NCBI GenBank assembly: GCA_009927375.1
Contig: RFNE01000148.1
Span: 1 to 22,040 of the forward strand
Reading direction: 5' to 3'
DNA: 22,040 nucleotides
From: Actinomycetota bacterium
Lineage (GTDB): Bacteria > Actinomycetota > Acidimicrobiia > Acidimicrobiales > Ilumatobacteraceae
The notes under the pieces are model-generated. The model saw only the letters and a program-made list of their open reading frames with translations, was not told where the DNA came from and made no database searches. Positions 1 to 7,361 of this stretch are shown here, one piece after another (the first letter of the stretch is position 1; every line of letters begins with the position of its first letter). The translations under genes and the position numbers were made by a program.

Positions 1-357
1 AACTGTTCGTACCGCATCGGTGAGCCCCGCGCGAGTCATCGTGTCGGTGAAGAATGGCAACGTATTGATCCTGCCGGTCGCTGCATCGACCACGGTGTCG
101 TCGAACCATTCCCACCCGGGCTGATTCTCTTCTGACCCTCCGTGGTGATCCACTGCGTACAACGTGACGCCACACGAACGGGCTGCAGCGCCAACCCACA
201 CCGTGCTTCGTCCACAGTACGAACCAACTTCGACCATGTTGAGCGACGGAACGTTTCCCCCCGCGAGCATCGCGGCTTCGTATAGCGCGTCTCCCTCATC
301 GGGCGGCATGAAGCCCTTCGTTGCGAGCGCGACCTCGCGGAGCGCCGGGTCGATCAT
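1..357 (-). CDS. Class I SAM-dependent methyltransferase (Methyltransf_24-like), 3' end outside window
   Basis: The first 119 codons are present and the gene runs off the window start. The N-terminal part has a glycine-rich SAM-binding motif I (VEVGSYCGRST, about residues 42-52), then a strand ending in YAVDHH, whose Asp would be the usual motif II acidic residue contacting the ribose of SAM. This pattern fits the small-molecule or sugar O-methyltransferases of the Methyltransf_24 group; the substrate cannot be told. The ATG at 357 is chosen because it overlaps the TGA of the upstream beta-glucosidase (TGATG), which suggests translational coupling. A different-frame ORF at 36-299 on the same strand is a shadow. 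Family assignment is fairly sure, function open. Confidence 0.8.
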   Translation of the reverse strand, partial: MIDPALREVALATKGFMPPDEGDALYEAAMLAGGNVPSLNMVEVGSYCGRSTVWVGAAARSCGVTLYAVDHHGGSEENQPGWEWFDDTVVDAATGRINTLPFFTDTMTRAGLTDAVRTV

Positions 358-1570
358 CAGTCGTTGATGCCGATGAGTGCGTTCGCTTGGGCGACGCGAC
401 CGAGCCAGTGCGCGCTCGGCTTCGGCGTGCGTACCTGCGTCGAACGGTCAACGGCGCACAACCCGAAGATCGGCGCATAACCGCGCGTCCACTCGAAGTT
501 GTCCATCAACGTCCAGTAGGTGTAACCGCGCACGTCGATTCCATCCGCGATGCAGTTCAAGACGCCGTCGAGTGCATCGTGGACGAACTCAATGCGCTCA
601 CGGTCGTCCGTCGCCGCAACGCCGTTCTCCGTGACGATGAGTGGAACGTGGTCGGTTTGCTCCCACGCCCTGCGAATACACGCCTCGAGTGCGGAGGCCG
701 GAACTCATACCCCATGATCGTGAGGCGCATGTCGGGGGTCGGTTTGGTGCGACCGTCCTTGTCCATGATCTCGCGCGTGTAGGTCTGCACGCCGAAGAAG
801 TCGTCGCCCTTCGCAACTTCAAGGAATGGATCCTCGAGGCCCGCCCACGCGCGATCGCGGTGTGCAGCAGCTTGGGCCAGCTCATCCTCGTTGTTCCCAA
901 CGATCGTGTACTCCTGCATCGCGAGTGTGATCCCGAGTGGTGCACTCGAGACGGACTTCACCGCGTCGCGGGACTTGCGGTGCGCGTCACAGAAGACTTC
1001 GTTCGCCTTGAGTCGCAGCGCACGATCCTTCTTTCCGGGAGGGAACTCGCCGAGCAGATACCCGATGGTCGAGACCATGTTCGGTTCGTTGATCGTGCAC
1101 CACATTCCGACTTCGTCGCCGAGACCGCGGGCGACCTTGTCGGAGAAGCGTGCGAAGAGATCAGACGTCGTGTCGTTCCCCCACCCACCCAACGCCGCGA
1201 CCCATCGCGGAGTGGTGAAGTGATGCAGCGTGACGATCGGAGTGATGCCGTTGTCTCGACAGCATTGCACCATCTTCTTGTAATGATCGATCGAGGCCTG
1301 CGAGAACTCTCCGTCCTCTGGTTCGATTCGACTCCACTCCACGCTGAAGCGATAGGTGCCGAAACCCCACGACTTGAGCATCGCGATGTCCTGGGGATAA
1401 CGATTGAAGTGGTCGCACGTGTCGCCGCTCGGTTCGACGCACGGACTTCCGGGTGTGTGTTCCCAGTCCCACCAATCGTTGTTCCAATTGTTTCCTTCGA
1501 CTTGGTGAGCGGCTGTTGCCGTTCCCCACGTGAATCCTTTGGGAAATGCCTTTGACTTCTGCGACGCCAT
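357..1570 (-). pseudogene. Family GH1 beta-glucosidase, interrupted by a one-base frameshift near 690-702
   Basis: GH1 enzymes hydrolyse beta-linked glucosides by a retaining mechanism in a TIM barrel. The N-terminus has the family start (FPKGFTWGTATAAHQVEG), and the acid/base motif TINEP gives Glu162. After MGYEFRPP (about residue 293) the first frame turns to nonsense. The other frame continues with ALEACIRRAW, the nucleophile motif VTENG (about Glu315), GYTYWTLMDNFEW and a stop at 357-359. Restoring one base gives about 404 aa, near the low end for the family. Both catalytic Glu are present but lie on opposite sides of the break. ATG 1570 is chosen because the GH1 fold begins just after it and a TAGCGT box lies 7 bases upstream; the reading frame upstream of it looks non-coding. 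It is either a real recent pseudogene or a sequence error. It is coupled to the downstream methyltransferase. Confidence 0.85.
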
Positions 1571-1577
1571 GCGTGAC

Positions 1578-1583
1578 ACGCTA
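1578..1583 (-). promoter_or_regulatory. -10 box of the beta-glucosidase gene (leaderless)
   Basis: TAGCGT, then 7 bases, then the ATG at 1570. It matches the TANNNT-N6/7-start pattern found before many genes here. No convincing -35 is visible. Confidence 0.5.
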
Positions 1584-1613
1584 ACGCACCGTGCAATCGT
1601 GACCAGATGCTGG

Positions 1614-1619
1614 CAACAT
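1614..1619 (+). promoter_or_regulatory. Possible -10 box of tesB
   Basis: CAACAT lies 6 bases before GTG 1626. It keeps the second A and last T of TANNNT but lacks the first T, so it is a weak candidate. If right, the glucosidase and tesB promoters sit back to back in 55 bp. Confidence 0.25.
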
Positions 1620-1625
1620 GGACGA

Positions 1626-2486
1626 GTGCCAACCCCTCTCGAAGATCTCGTCACGCTCCTCGACTTGGAGCCGATCGAGGTGAACATCTTCCGCGGTCAG
1701 TCTCCCGACGAGAATCGTCAGCGAGTGTTCGGCGGGCAGGTCGCGGGACAGGCGCTCGTTGCGGCGACACGCACGATTGACGAGTCAGACCGCATGGTTC
1801 ATTCACTGCACGCGTACTTCCTGCGTTCCGGTGATCCTGGTGTACCGATCCTCTACGAAGTCGATCGACTCCGCGACGGGAAGAGCTTTTCGACCAGGCG
1901 CGTTGTCGCGATCCAGCACGGAAAGCCGATCTTCAACCTGCAGGCGAGCTTCCAGAAGATCGAGTCAGGTCTCGAGTACCACATCACGATGGACCCGACG
2001 ACTCCGCCACCCGAGTCACTTCCGGACTACAAGACCCGAATGGAGCCCTACAAGGAGTTGCTCGGCGAGTGGTACGACCGCCCCCGACCGATCGACCAGC
2101 GCTACGTCGATGGAGATCCGTTCTCTCGTAAGGGAAATCCACGTCCCGGTCAGCGCGTGTGGATTCGCGCGGATGGCACCCTTCCGAACGATCCGGTGTT
2201 GCACTCCTGCATCCTCACCTATGCGAGCGACATGACACTCCTCGACACCGCGCTCATGCCACACGGCATCGGTTGGTCGGATGGATCGGTGCAGATGGCA
2301 AGCCTCGATCACGCAATGTGGTTCCATCGGCCGTTCCGTGCGGACCAGTGGATGCTGTATCAGCAGACGTCAATCTCGACGTCGAATGCTCGCGGGCTCG
2401 CCGAAGGCCACATCTTCACGCAGGATGGTCTGCTCGCAGTGACGGTCGTCCAAGAGGGACTGACCCGTCTGATTTCCAAGTCCTGA
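1626..2486 (+). CDS. tesB: Acyl-CoA thioesterase II (TesB family)
   Basis: TesB hydrolyses acyl-CoA to free fatty acid and CoA in the cytoplasm. The 286-residue protein has the double hotdog layout. The first hotdog includes RVFGGQVAGQALVAA, HSLHAYFLRSGDP and the GKSFSTRRV strand. The second carries the catalytic Asp in LTYASDMTLLD, then LDHAMWFHRPFRADQWMLY, and the conserved Gln in VVQEGL near the C-terminus. Length and order match the family (about 285-300 aa). The frame stays open upstream to 1530, but that part overlaps the divergent glucosidase and shows no homology-like sequence. GTG 1626 directly precedes the typical PLEDLVTLLDLEPIEVN start and has a weak -10-like hexamer 6 bases upstream. 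Start codon moderately sure; function sure at family level. Confidence 0.92.
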   Translation: MPTPLEDLVTLLDLEPIEVNIFRGQSPDENRQRVFGGQVAGQALVAATRTIDESDRMVHSLHAYFLRSGDPGVPILYEVDRLRDGKSFSTRRVVAIQHGKPIFNLQASFQKIESGLEYHITMDPTTPPPESLPDYKTRMEPYKELLGEWYDRPRPIDQRYVDGDPFSRKGNPRPGQRVWIRADGTLPNDPVLHSCILTYASDMTLLDTALMPHGIGWSDGSVQMASLDHAMWFHRPFRADQWMLYQQTSISTSNARGLAEGHIFTQDGLLAVTVVQEGLTRLISKS

Positions 2487-2496
2487 CCGACGGTCA
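2484..2496. repeat. Palindrome spanning the tesB and mreB stop codons
   Basis: TGACCGACGGTCA is a perfect inverted repeat with 6-base arms around a central A. Its first three bases are the tesB TGA and its last three are the complement of the mreB TGA. No T-run follows on either side, so it is not a classical intrinsic terminator, though it may pause or end transcription from both directions. Confidence 0.6.
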
Positions 2497-3498
2497 GCGG
2501 CGGGAGTCCATGAACATCCCGCGCAGTGCGGAGAAGTTCTCGACGCAGTGACCCGCGCCCAACACGACCGCTTCGAGCGGCTGTGGCGACATGTTCACCG
2601 GAACCTTGGTGTCGCGCTCGATGCGCTGGGCGAGTCCACGCAACATCGAACCACCACCAACGAGATACATGCCGCGGGTCAGGAAGTCCTGCGACAACTC
2701 CGGCGGCGCAACTGCGAGACATCGCACGACGGAGTCCACCATCTGGGTGACGACGTCATCGATCGCCTCGCGAATCTCCTGCGGAGTGAGGATCACCGTC
2801 TTTGGAAGACCACTCACGAGGTCACGCCCGCGAACCTCGGCGTCACGCTCACGTGGCGTTGGCATCGCGCTTCCGATCGACTTCTTGATTTCCTCAGCGG
2901 TCCGCTCGCCGATCGCAAGTCCGTGCTCGCGTCGCACGTGTGCTTGGATCGCCGCATCGATGTCGAATGAACCGACGCGCACAGCTTCGAGCGCAACGAT
3001 CCCACCGAGACTGATGACTGCTGTTTCGGTGGTTCCACCACCAATGTCGATGACCATGTTGCCGACGGGCTCGTTGATCGGAAGATCCGCACCGATCGCC
3101 GCCGCCATCGGCTGCTCCAACAACTGTGCATCTGCGGCACCTGCGCGTCGCGTCGCATCGGTGACCGCGCGTCGCTCGACTTCCGTGATCGCCGATGGAA
3201 CACAGATCAACACTTTTGGACGGGAGAATCGCGAGACACCTGCTCGCTGCAGGAGCAATCGAATCATCTTCTCGGTGATCTCGAAGTCGGTAATTGCTCC
3301 GCCACGCAGTGGGCGCACGGCAACGATGTAGCCAGGAGTCCTGCCGATCATGCCCGAGGCTTCCTCGCCCGTGGCAAGGACCTCCCCCGTGCGTCTATTG
3401 ACGGCGATGACCGAAGGCTCGTTGATGACGATCCCCCTGCCCTGCATGTACACGAGGGTGTTGGCCGTCCCGAGGTCAATGGCGAGGTCGCGTGCCAT
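2494..3498 (-). CDS. mreB: Actin-like rod-shape protein MreB
   Basis: MreB is a bacterial actin that polymerises on ATP under the inner membrane and guides peptidoglycan synthesis. The 334-residue protein has the phosphate 1 loop DLGTANT (residues 8-14), the phosphate 2 loop DIGGGTTE (151-158), the EQPMAAAIG segment, the adenosine-loop region LVGGGSMLRG (279-288), and the usual C-terminal EAVVLGAGHCVEN. Length matches the family. It is last in an operon behind moaE and a small membrane protein, two bases after the latter's stop. No mreC, mreD, rodA or pbp2 gene is adjacent. Whether it acts in elongation or, as in some actinobacteria, in sporulation-like wall synthesis cannot be read here. Confidence 0.96.
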   Translation of the reverse strand: MARDLAIDLGTANTLVYMQGRGIVINEPSVIAVNRRTGEVLATGEEASGMIGRTPGYIVAVRPLRGGAITDFEITEKMIRLLLQRAGVSRFSRPKVLICVPSAITEVERRAVTDATRRAGAADAQLLEQPMAAAIGADLPINEPVGNMVIDIGGGTTETAVISLGGIVALEAVRVGSFDIDAAIQAHVRREHGLAIGERTAEEIKKSIGSAMPTPRERDAEVRGRDLVSGLPKTVILTPQEIREAIDDVVTQMVDSVVRCLAVAPPELSQDFLTRGMYLVGGGSMLRGLAQRIERDTKVPVNMSPQPLEAVVLGAGHCVENFSALRGMFMDSRR

Positions 3499-3500
3499 GG

Positions 3501-3716
3501 CTAGTTGCGCCCCTGACGCTCTCTGGACTCGCGAAGTTGCTGACGCAAGTGTGCGCGTGAATCGTCTGACAGTGCATCAAGATGCCGGTGAAAGGCATCC
3601 ATCCCCGTCGTCCTCGTCGTCGGCGGCGCGTCCTGATACACGAGAAAGGCGAGGACGAGTGCGGAGACGACCGAAATCAGCGCGAAAAAAATCGTGACGG
3701 CACCGAATGCAAACAT
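3501..3716 (-). CDS. Small single-pass membrane protein of unknown function between moaE and mreB
   Basis: A 71-residue protein with one hydrophobic segment at about residues 2-26 (FAFGAVTIFFALISVVSALVL region), followed by a polar, Arg- and Glu-rich tail (HLDALSDDSRAHLRQQLRESRE) that could form an amphipathic helix or short coiled coil. ATG 3716 overlaps the moaE stop as TGATG; a GTG one codon upstream is an alternative. Its stop is two bases from the mreB start, so it is very likely co-translated with mreB. I do not recognise a family. The layout (N-terminal anchor, cytosolic helix) would suit a membrane adaptor, but that is only a guess from position. Confidence 0.75.
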   Translation of the reverse strand: MFAFGAVTIFFALISVVSALVLAFLVYQDAPPTTRTTGMDAFHRHLDALSDDSRAHLRQQLRESRERQGRN

Positions 3717-4210
3717 CACGAGCCGCTCACGTCGTTCAATTTCTTCACGTCAGTGATGTGTTGTGCGCCGAGCGCCCAGTCACCACCATCGCCCCACTGT
3801 TCACGTTTCCAAATCGGCACCGTCGCCTTGAGCGCGTCGATGCCAAACCGTGCTGCGTCGAATGCTTCCGGTCGATGTGGCGCAGAGACGACGATCACCA
3901 CCGACGATTCGCCGAGCTTCAGCTCTCCGATGCGATGAACGAGTGCGATCCTCCCGAGGGTCGGCCATTTGTCGCGCATCTCCTTGGCGATCTCGAGGCA
4001 CTTCGGAACAACCTGCTCGTCGTACGCCTCGTATGCGAGCGACGTCACATCATGTCGACCTTCGGAATGATCGCGAACCGTGCCGGAAAAGACCACGACC
4101 GCGCCGCAACGCGGGAGCACCGACCAGTCATACAACTCACCGACCAGGAGAGAGTCGCTCGTCAATTCGACCAACGTGTCTCCGTTGTCGAAGAAGCGGC
4201 GGTTGGTCAC
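3716..4210 (-). CDS. moaE: Molybdopterin synthase catalytic subunit MoaE
   Basis: MoaE, with MoaD, converts precursor Z (cPMP) to molybdopterin. The 164-residue product shows the family core: CGAVVVFSGTVRDHSEG, LAYEAYDEQV, ALVHRIGELKLGESSVVIVVSAPHR, FGIDALKATVPIWKREQW. The Lys residues of the last block belong to the active site and MoaD interface. The reading frame is open to 4306, but GTG 4210 is preferred: a TACGCT box lies 6 bases upstream, and the upstream extension overlaps the divergent promoter. No moaD or other molybdenum cofactor gene is adjacent. Instead it leads an operon with a small membrane protein and mreB, an unusual partner set. Confidence 0.92.
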   Translation of the reverse strand: MTNRRFFDNGDTLVELTSDSLLVGELYDWSVLPRCGAVVVFSGTVRDHSEGRHDVTSLAYEAYDEQVVPKCLEIAKEMRDKWPTLGRIALVHRIGELKLGESSVVIVVSAPHRPEAFDAARFGIDALKATVPIWKREQWGDGGDWALGAQHITDVKKLNDVSGS

Positions 4211-4216
4211 AGCCAA

Positions 4217-4222
4217 AGCGTA
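4217..4222 (-). promoter_or_regulatory. -10 box of the moaE-mreB operon
   Basis: TACGCT, 6 bases (TTGGCT), then GTG 4210. This supports a leaderless transcript and fixes the moaE start. Confidence 0.55.
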
Positions 4223-4260
4223 CCTGAGTGCGACGACGACACTTCGTCGAGGCGCTTGAC

Positions 4261-4266
4261 TAGCCT
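4261..4266 (+). promoter_or_regulatory. -10 box of the protease-like gene at 4274
   Basis: TAGCCT, 7 bases, then GTG 4274. It lies back to back with the moaE promoter in a 63-bp divergent region. Confidence 0.55.
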
Positions 4267-4273
4267 CACGCAC

Positions 4274-4996
4274 GTGTCGGGCGACGATGACGAACTCGGT
4301 GAACATTCATTCAACGCGCCTCTTCCCCCATACGAGCGAACCTGGATCCACCCGAGTGAGCACGCACGGCAGGCCGAACAGCAGTTACCGGCACGATTCG
4401 ACAGATCGGCGGCGCGAACGCTGGCGCTTTTCAGTGTCGTGACGTGTCTTGCCGCCTCGATCGGCATGCTGGTTGTCGCTATGCCGGGTCGTTCAGGCGC
4501 CGGCAAGCCAGCAATCGAAGCTGCGACTTTCAACGGGGGTTCCAGCCCTGTCGACCTGGGAATTGGCTCGATTTCCTCCCCGATCGCAGCGGCGATGACC
4601 GAGTCGGGAATCCTGATCAGCGTGATTGATGGTGTGGAAGTTGGCGAGAGGGTCCACGTGGCGACACCTGAATCCGCCGAGTTCGACGCGGTCGTCCTCG
4701 ATGTCGAACCCGACCTCGGCGTCACGCTCCTCAAGGTTGTCGATGAACCGGCGACCGCCTCACGCATCGCAGTGACTCGATTGGCTGACGAGGCGATGCC
4801 GCCAGGTTCCCCCGTTTGGGTCGCAACGTCGGCGTTCGGAATTGAGCTCAGTCACATCAGCCCAGCCACATCCAGTCGTGATGGGACGCACATTCCGCTC
4901 GAGCCTTTCGCGGCCTCGCACCACGGGGGCACGGTGTACACCGGTGATGGAGTTCTGCTCGGTTGGTGCGTCGAACGGATGGCAGGCATTGGTTGA
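4274..4996 (+). CDS. Membrane-anchored, degenerate trypsin-like (HtrA/S1C-type) protein
   Basis: 240 residues. The acidic N-terminal tail contains LPPYERTWIHPSEH (residues 17-30), a form of the PP-x-R-x-W-x-HPSE motif that I recall from the cytosolic tails of actinobacterial membrane serine proteases. One transmembrane helix follows at about 49-70, then an extracytoplasmic domain with trypsin-like strand patterns: a DLGVTLLKV segment matching the catalytic-Asp strand, and a C-terminal HHGGTVYTGDGVLLGW that resembles the GNSGGP region without the Ser. I see no candidate for the catalytic His. It is therefore likely a non-enzymatic binding or sensing protein. GTG 4274 is chosen from the TAGCCT box; the frame stays open far upstream only because it runs antisense through moaE. 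Family link moderate. Confidence 0.7.
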   Translation: MSGDDDELGEHSFNAPLPPYERTWIHPSEHARQAEQQLPARFDRSAARTLALFSVVTCLAASIGMLVVAMPGRSGAGKPAIEAATFNGGSSPVDLGIGSISSPIAAAMTESGILISVIDGVEVGERVHVATPESAEFDAVVLDVEPDLGVTLLKVVDEPATASRIAVTRLADEAMPPGSPVWVATSAFGIELSHISPATSSRDGTHIPLEPFAASHHGGTVYTGDGVLLGWCVERMAGIG

Positions 4997-5027
4997 TACC
5001 TGCGAATGCGGCACGATCTGCCGTCCT

Positions 5028-5033
5028 TAGGCT
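5028..5033 (+). promoter_or_regulatory. -10 box of the DUF2342-like gene
   Basis: TAGGCT, 8 bases, then ATG 5042, again the near-leaderless pattern. It lies in the 45-bp gap after the protease-like gene. Confidence 0.5.
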
Positions 5034-5041
5034 GGACGGCG

Positions 5042-6211
5042 ATGTCGAACAACCCTGACGAATCGCCCTTCCCGGGGATGCCGTTCTTCGGGGACCTCGC
5101 AAAGCAACTGTCGAGCCAAGGACCGCTGCAATGGGATGTCGCTCGCCAAGTCGCACTGATGACCGCGACTGAAGGAACAAACTCCGAAGCCAACGTCGAT
5201 CCAGCGAGCAGAGTTGCCATCGAACGACTCCTCCCCATTGCCGACCAACGGGTGCGGGACTTCACTGGACTTGCGACGGCTCCACTGGGAGCCCCACCGA
5301 AGATCGAGGTCGTCAATCGCTCGATGTGGACGCACCACACGATCGCCGCCTATCGACCGATGTTCACCGACCTCGCACAATCTCTCACCTCGTCGTCTAC
5401 CGAGGCGAGCGACCCGGACCCGATGGCCCAGATGATGTCATCGATCAACAAGATGATGGGTCCGGCGATGATGGGCATGTCCGTCGGAACGATGATCGGA
5501 CAACTCGCGCTTCGCGCATTCGGTCAATACGACCTCCCACTTCCCCGCGAATCACAGAATCAGCTCCTCATCGTCGCGCCGAACATCGAGAAATTCGCAA
5601 GCGACTGGAGCATCACCGCAGACGACATGCGAATGTGGGTACTGATCAGCGAACTGACGTCCCATGCGGTTCTCACCGTTCCACACGTCCGAGACACGAT
5701 TGCGGCTGCGATCCGCCACTACATCGCCGGATTTTCTCCGAATCCGAACGCGCTGATGGAGCGACTCACGAACATGGATCTCGGCGACAGCGATCCGATG
5801 GCGATGATGAACAAGTTCTTCACGGATCCCTCAATCATCCTCGGGGCCGTGCGATCACCAATGCAGGAGAATCTCGCGCCATCGCTTGATGCGATGGTCG
5901 CCGCGATCATCGGCTACGTCGACCACGCTGTCGACACCATCTCCACATCCGTACTTGGCTCGGGAACACAGATCGCCGAGGCGGTTCGTCGGCGCAGAGT
6001 CGAGGCATCACCAAGTGATTCGTTCGTCGAGCAACTCCTCGGCCTGCACCTCACACAGGGCCAGGTCGAGCGCGGTAATACGTTCGTCGAAGGGGTCGTC
6101 GAACGAGCCGGCAACGATGGACTTGGGCAACTCTTTGCGCGATCGGGGAACCTCCCGACGCCGAGCGAACTCGATGCGCCAGGACTCTGGCTTGCTCGGA
6201 TTGCGCTCTAG
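5042..6211 (+). CDS. DUF2342 / zincin-like family protein with lost zinc-binding motif
   Basis: 389 residues. The order of blocks fits the actinobacterial DUF2342 family (putative zinc hydrolase, or F420-biosynthesis-associated protein): an N-terminal PFFGDLAKQL, a VNRSMWTHHTIAAYRP stretch, a Met- and Gly-rich segment (about 138-165, GMSVGTMIGQLALRAFGQYDLPLP), a NIEKFASDWSI block, and the C-terminal PSELDAPGLWLARIAL. Members with an active site carry HExxH. Here the matching segment WVLISELTSH (199-208) has Ser203 and Ser207 in place of the two His, with Glu204 kept, so zinc binding at this site is unlikely. ATG 5042 is supported by the TAGGCT box. It ends on a CTAG shared with the convergent MFS gene. 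Family moderately sure; function unknown. Confidence 0.75.
   Translation: MSNNPDESPFPGMPFFGDLAKQLSSQGPLQWDVARQVALMTATEGTNSEANVDPASRVAIERLLPIADQRVRDFTGLATAPLGAPPKIEVVNRSMWTHHTIAAYRPMFTDLAQSLTSSSTEASDPDPMAQMMSSINKMMGPAMMGMSVGTMIGQLALRAFGQYDLPLPRESQNQLLIVAPNIEKFASDWSITADDMRMWVLISELTSHAVLTVPHVRDTIAAAIRHYIAGFSPNPNALMERLTNMDLGDSDPMAMMNKFFTDPSIILGAVRSPMQENLAPSLDAMVAAIIGYVDHAVDTISTSVLGSGTQIAEAVRRRRVEASPSDSFVEQLLGLHLTQGQVERGNTFVEGVVERAGNDGLGQLFARSGNLPTPSELDAPGLWLARIAL
6208..6211. other. Shared CTAG stop: DUF2342-like gene and MFS gene
   Basis: The plus-strand gene stops with TAG at 6209-6211 and the minus-strand gene with TAG read from 6210-6208. The two genes overlap by three bases inside one palindromic CTAG. 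The same arrangement occurs at 14300 and 20653. Confidence 0.85.
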
Positions 6212-7308
6212 TAGCGCACTGCGTAATACACGGCGGCCACGAGGCCGATCGCACCGATCATCGCGAATCCGACGGGACCGCTCGGTGTCAGCCCCACCGC
6301 AACAAATCCTCCCGCAACCTGAGCGAGCTGATTCCGCGTCTCATATCGAGCGAATGCTCGCGATCGATTCGCATCTGGTGCCCGTGACTGGAGCACCGAA
6401 TCGAAGGCGAGCTTCCCGAGCGCACCAACGGCGTAGATGACGCCCGTGAGGACGATGCCCGCGGTGATGCTGCCGATGTAAGCACTCGCCAGACCGACGA
6501 GTGCAACGACGACGAGTGAAACTTCGAGGACGACGTGCTCGCGCATCAGTCGGCGAACGAATCCCGCGACCGAATTGGCGGCCAACGTCGAGACAGATCC
6601 GACCGCAAGCGCCAAGGCGAACCATGCGGTTCCAGCCTTTTCGGTTCGCAGCCAAAATGCGAGATGAAAGAACAGGAACCCGTTTGCAACACGAAGTGCC
6701 GCCATCGCCGTTGCCGCACGCACGATTGCGGGAGAGTGCAGCTCGCTTCGCTCAAGTTCGGATTCAGGAACGCGCGCACCAGCCAAACCACGAGGCAGGG
6801 AGAGCGCAAGGACTCCGGCAAGAACGAAGCAGACGACCGCAAAACCGAGCGACACGCGTGAGCTGATCAGTTGCAGCAACGCTGCTGGGCCTCCCGCAAC
6901 GATTCCGACGATGCCGGTGAGTCGACCGATCTGTCCATTGGCGGCCATCAAACCATCTGCGTTGACCACCGTCGGCATCATCGCCGAGCGCGACACGCTG
7001 TACACCTTTGCCAGGACGAGCGCGATGAACATCAGCGCAAAGAGCGAGAGTGAGTCGATCCACCGCATGATGGCGATCATCAACCCAGCTCGCGCGAAGG
7101 AGAGCACCACGATCGTGAGCCTTCGTCCACCGGGCATGCGGTCGAGGAACGGTCCGATGAATCGAGCGAGGATCAAGAACGGCGCAAGGCTGAACGCGAG
7201 GAAGGCAAGTACTCGACTGCGTGCGGCATCGGGGCTCACCGAGAGGAACATCGAGTCAGCGAGCGAAACGGCAAGTGCCGCTTCCCCGGCAACGGTCCAT
7301 GTGTGCAC
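6208..7308 (-). CDS. Major facilitator superfamily transporter
   Basis: 366 residues with about ten to twelve hydrophobic helices and the MFS loop signature after the second helix (IGPFLDRMPGGRRL, about residues 51-64). The protein resembles drug-export-like or uncharacterised actinobacterial MFS members; the substrate is unknown. GTG 7308 is the only normal start codon after the in-frame stop near 7380, yet sequence just upstream (GLPPASPLTRLKR) also looks protein-like, so the true N-terminus could be slightly longer from a rare start codon. It begins 53 bases after regX3 on the same strand and may be the last gene of the phoU-regX3 transcript. Confidence 0.85.
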   Translation of the reverse strand: MHTWTVAGEAALAVSLADSMFLSVSPDAARSRVLAFLAFSLAPFLILARFIGPFLDRMPGGRRLTIVVLSFARAGLMIAIMRWIDSLSLFALMFIALVLAKVYSVSRSAMMPTVVNADGLMAANGQIGRLTGIVGIVAGGPAALLQLISSRVSLGFAVVCFVLAGVLALSLPRGLAGARVPESELERSELHSPAIVRAATAMAALRVANGFLFFHLAFWLRTEKAGTAWFALALAVGSVSTLAANSVAGFVRRLMREHVVLEVSLVVVALVGLASAYIGSITAGIVLTGVIYAVGALGKLAFDSVLQSRAPDANRSRAFARYETRNQLAQVAGGFVAVGLTPSGPVGFAMIGAIGLVAAVYYAVRY

Positions 7309-7361
7309 GCGCTTGAGGCGCGTGAGCGGGCTTGCTGGTGGAAGACCGGTGTTCGACCTGA

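Noticed and set aside
641..1555. 304-codon open frame on the plus strand
   Set aside because: It is antisense to the GH1 gene, whose motifs are unmistakable; its product is Arg/Val-rich with no recognisable family.
2591..3331. 246-codon open frame on the plus strand
   Set aside because: Antisense shadow of mreB; low-complexity Ser/Arg/Thr product.
3707..4273. N-terminal extension of the protease-like gene
   Set aside because: It runs antisense through moaE and ends at a clear -10 box; the recognisable protein begins at GTG 4274.
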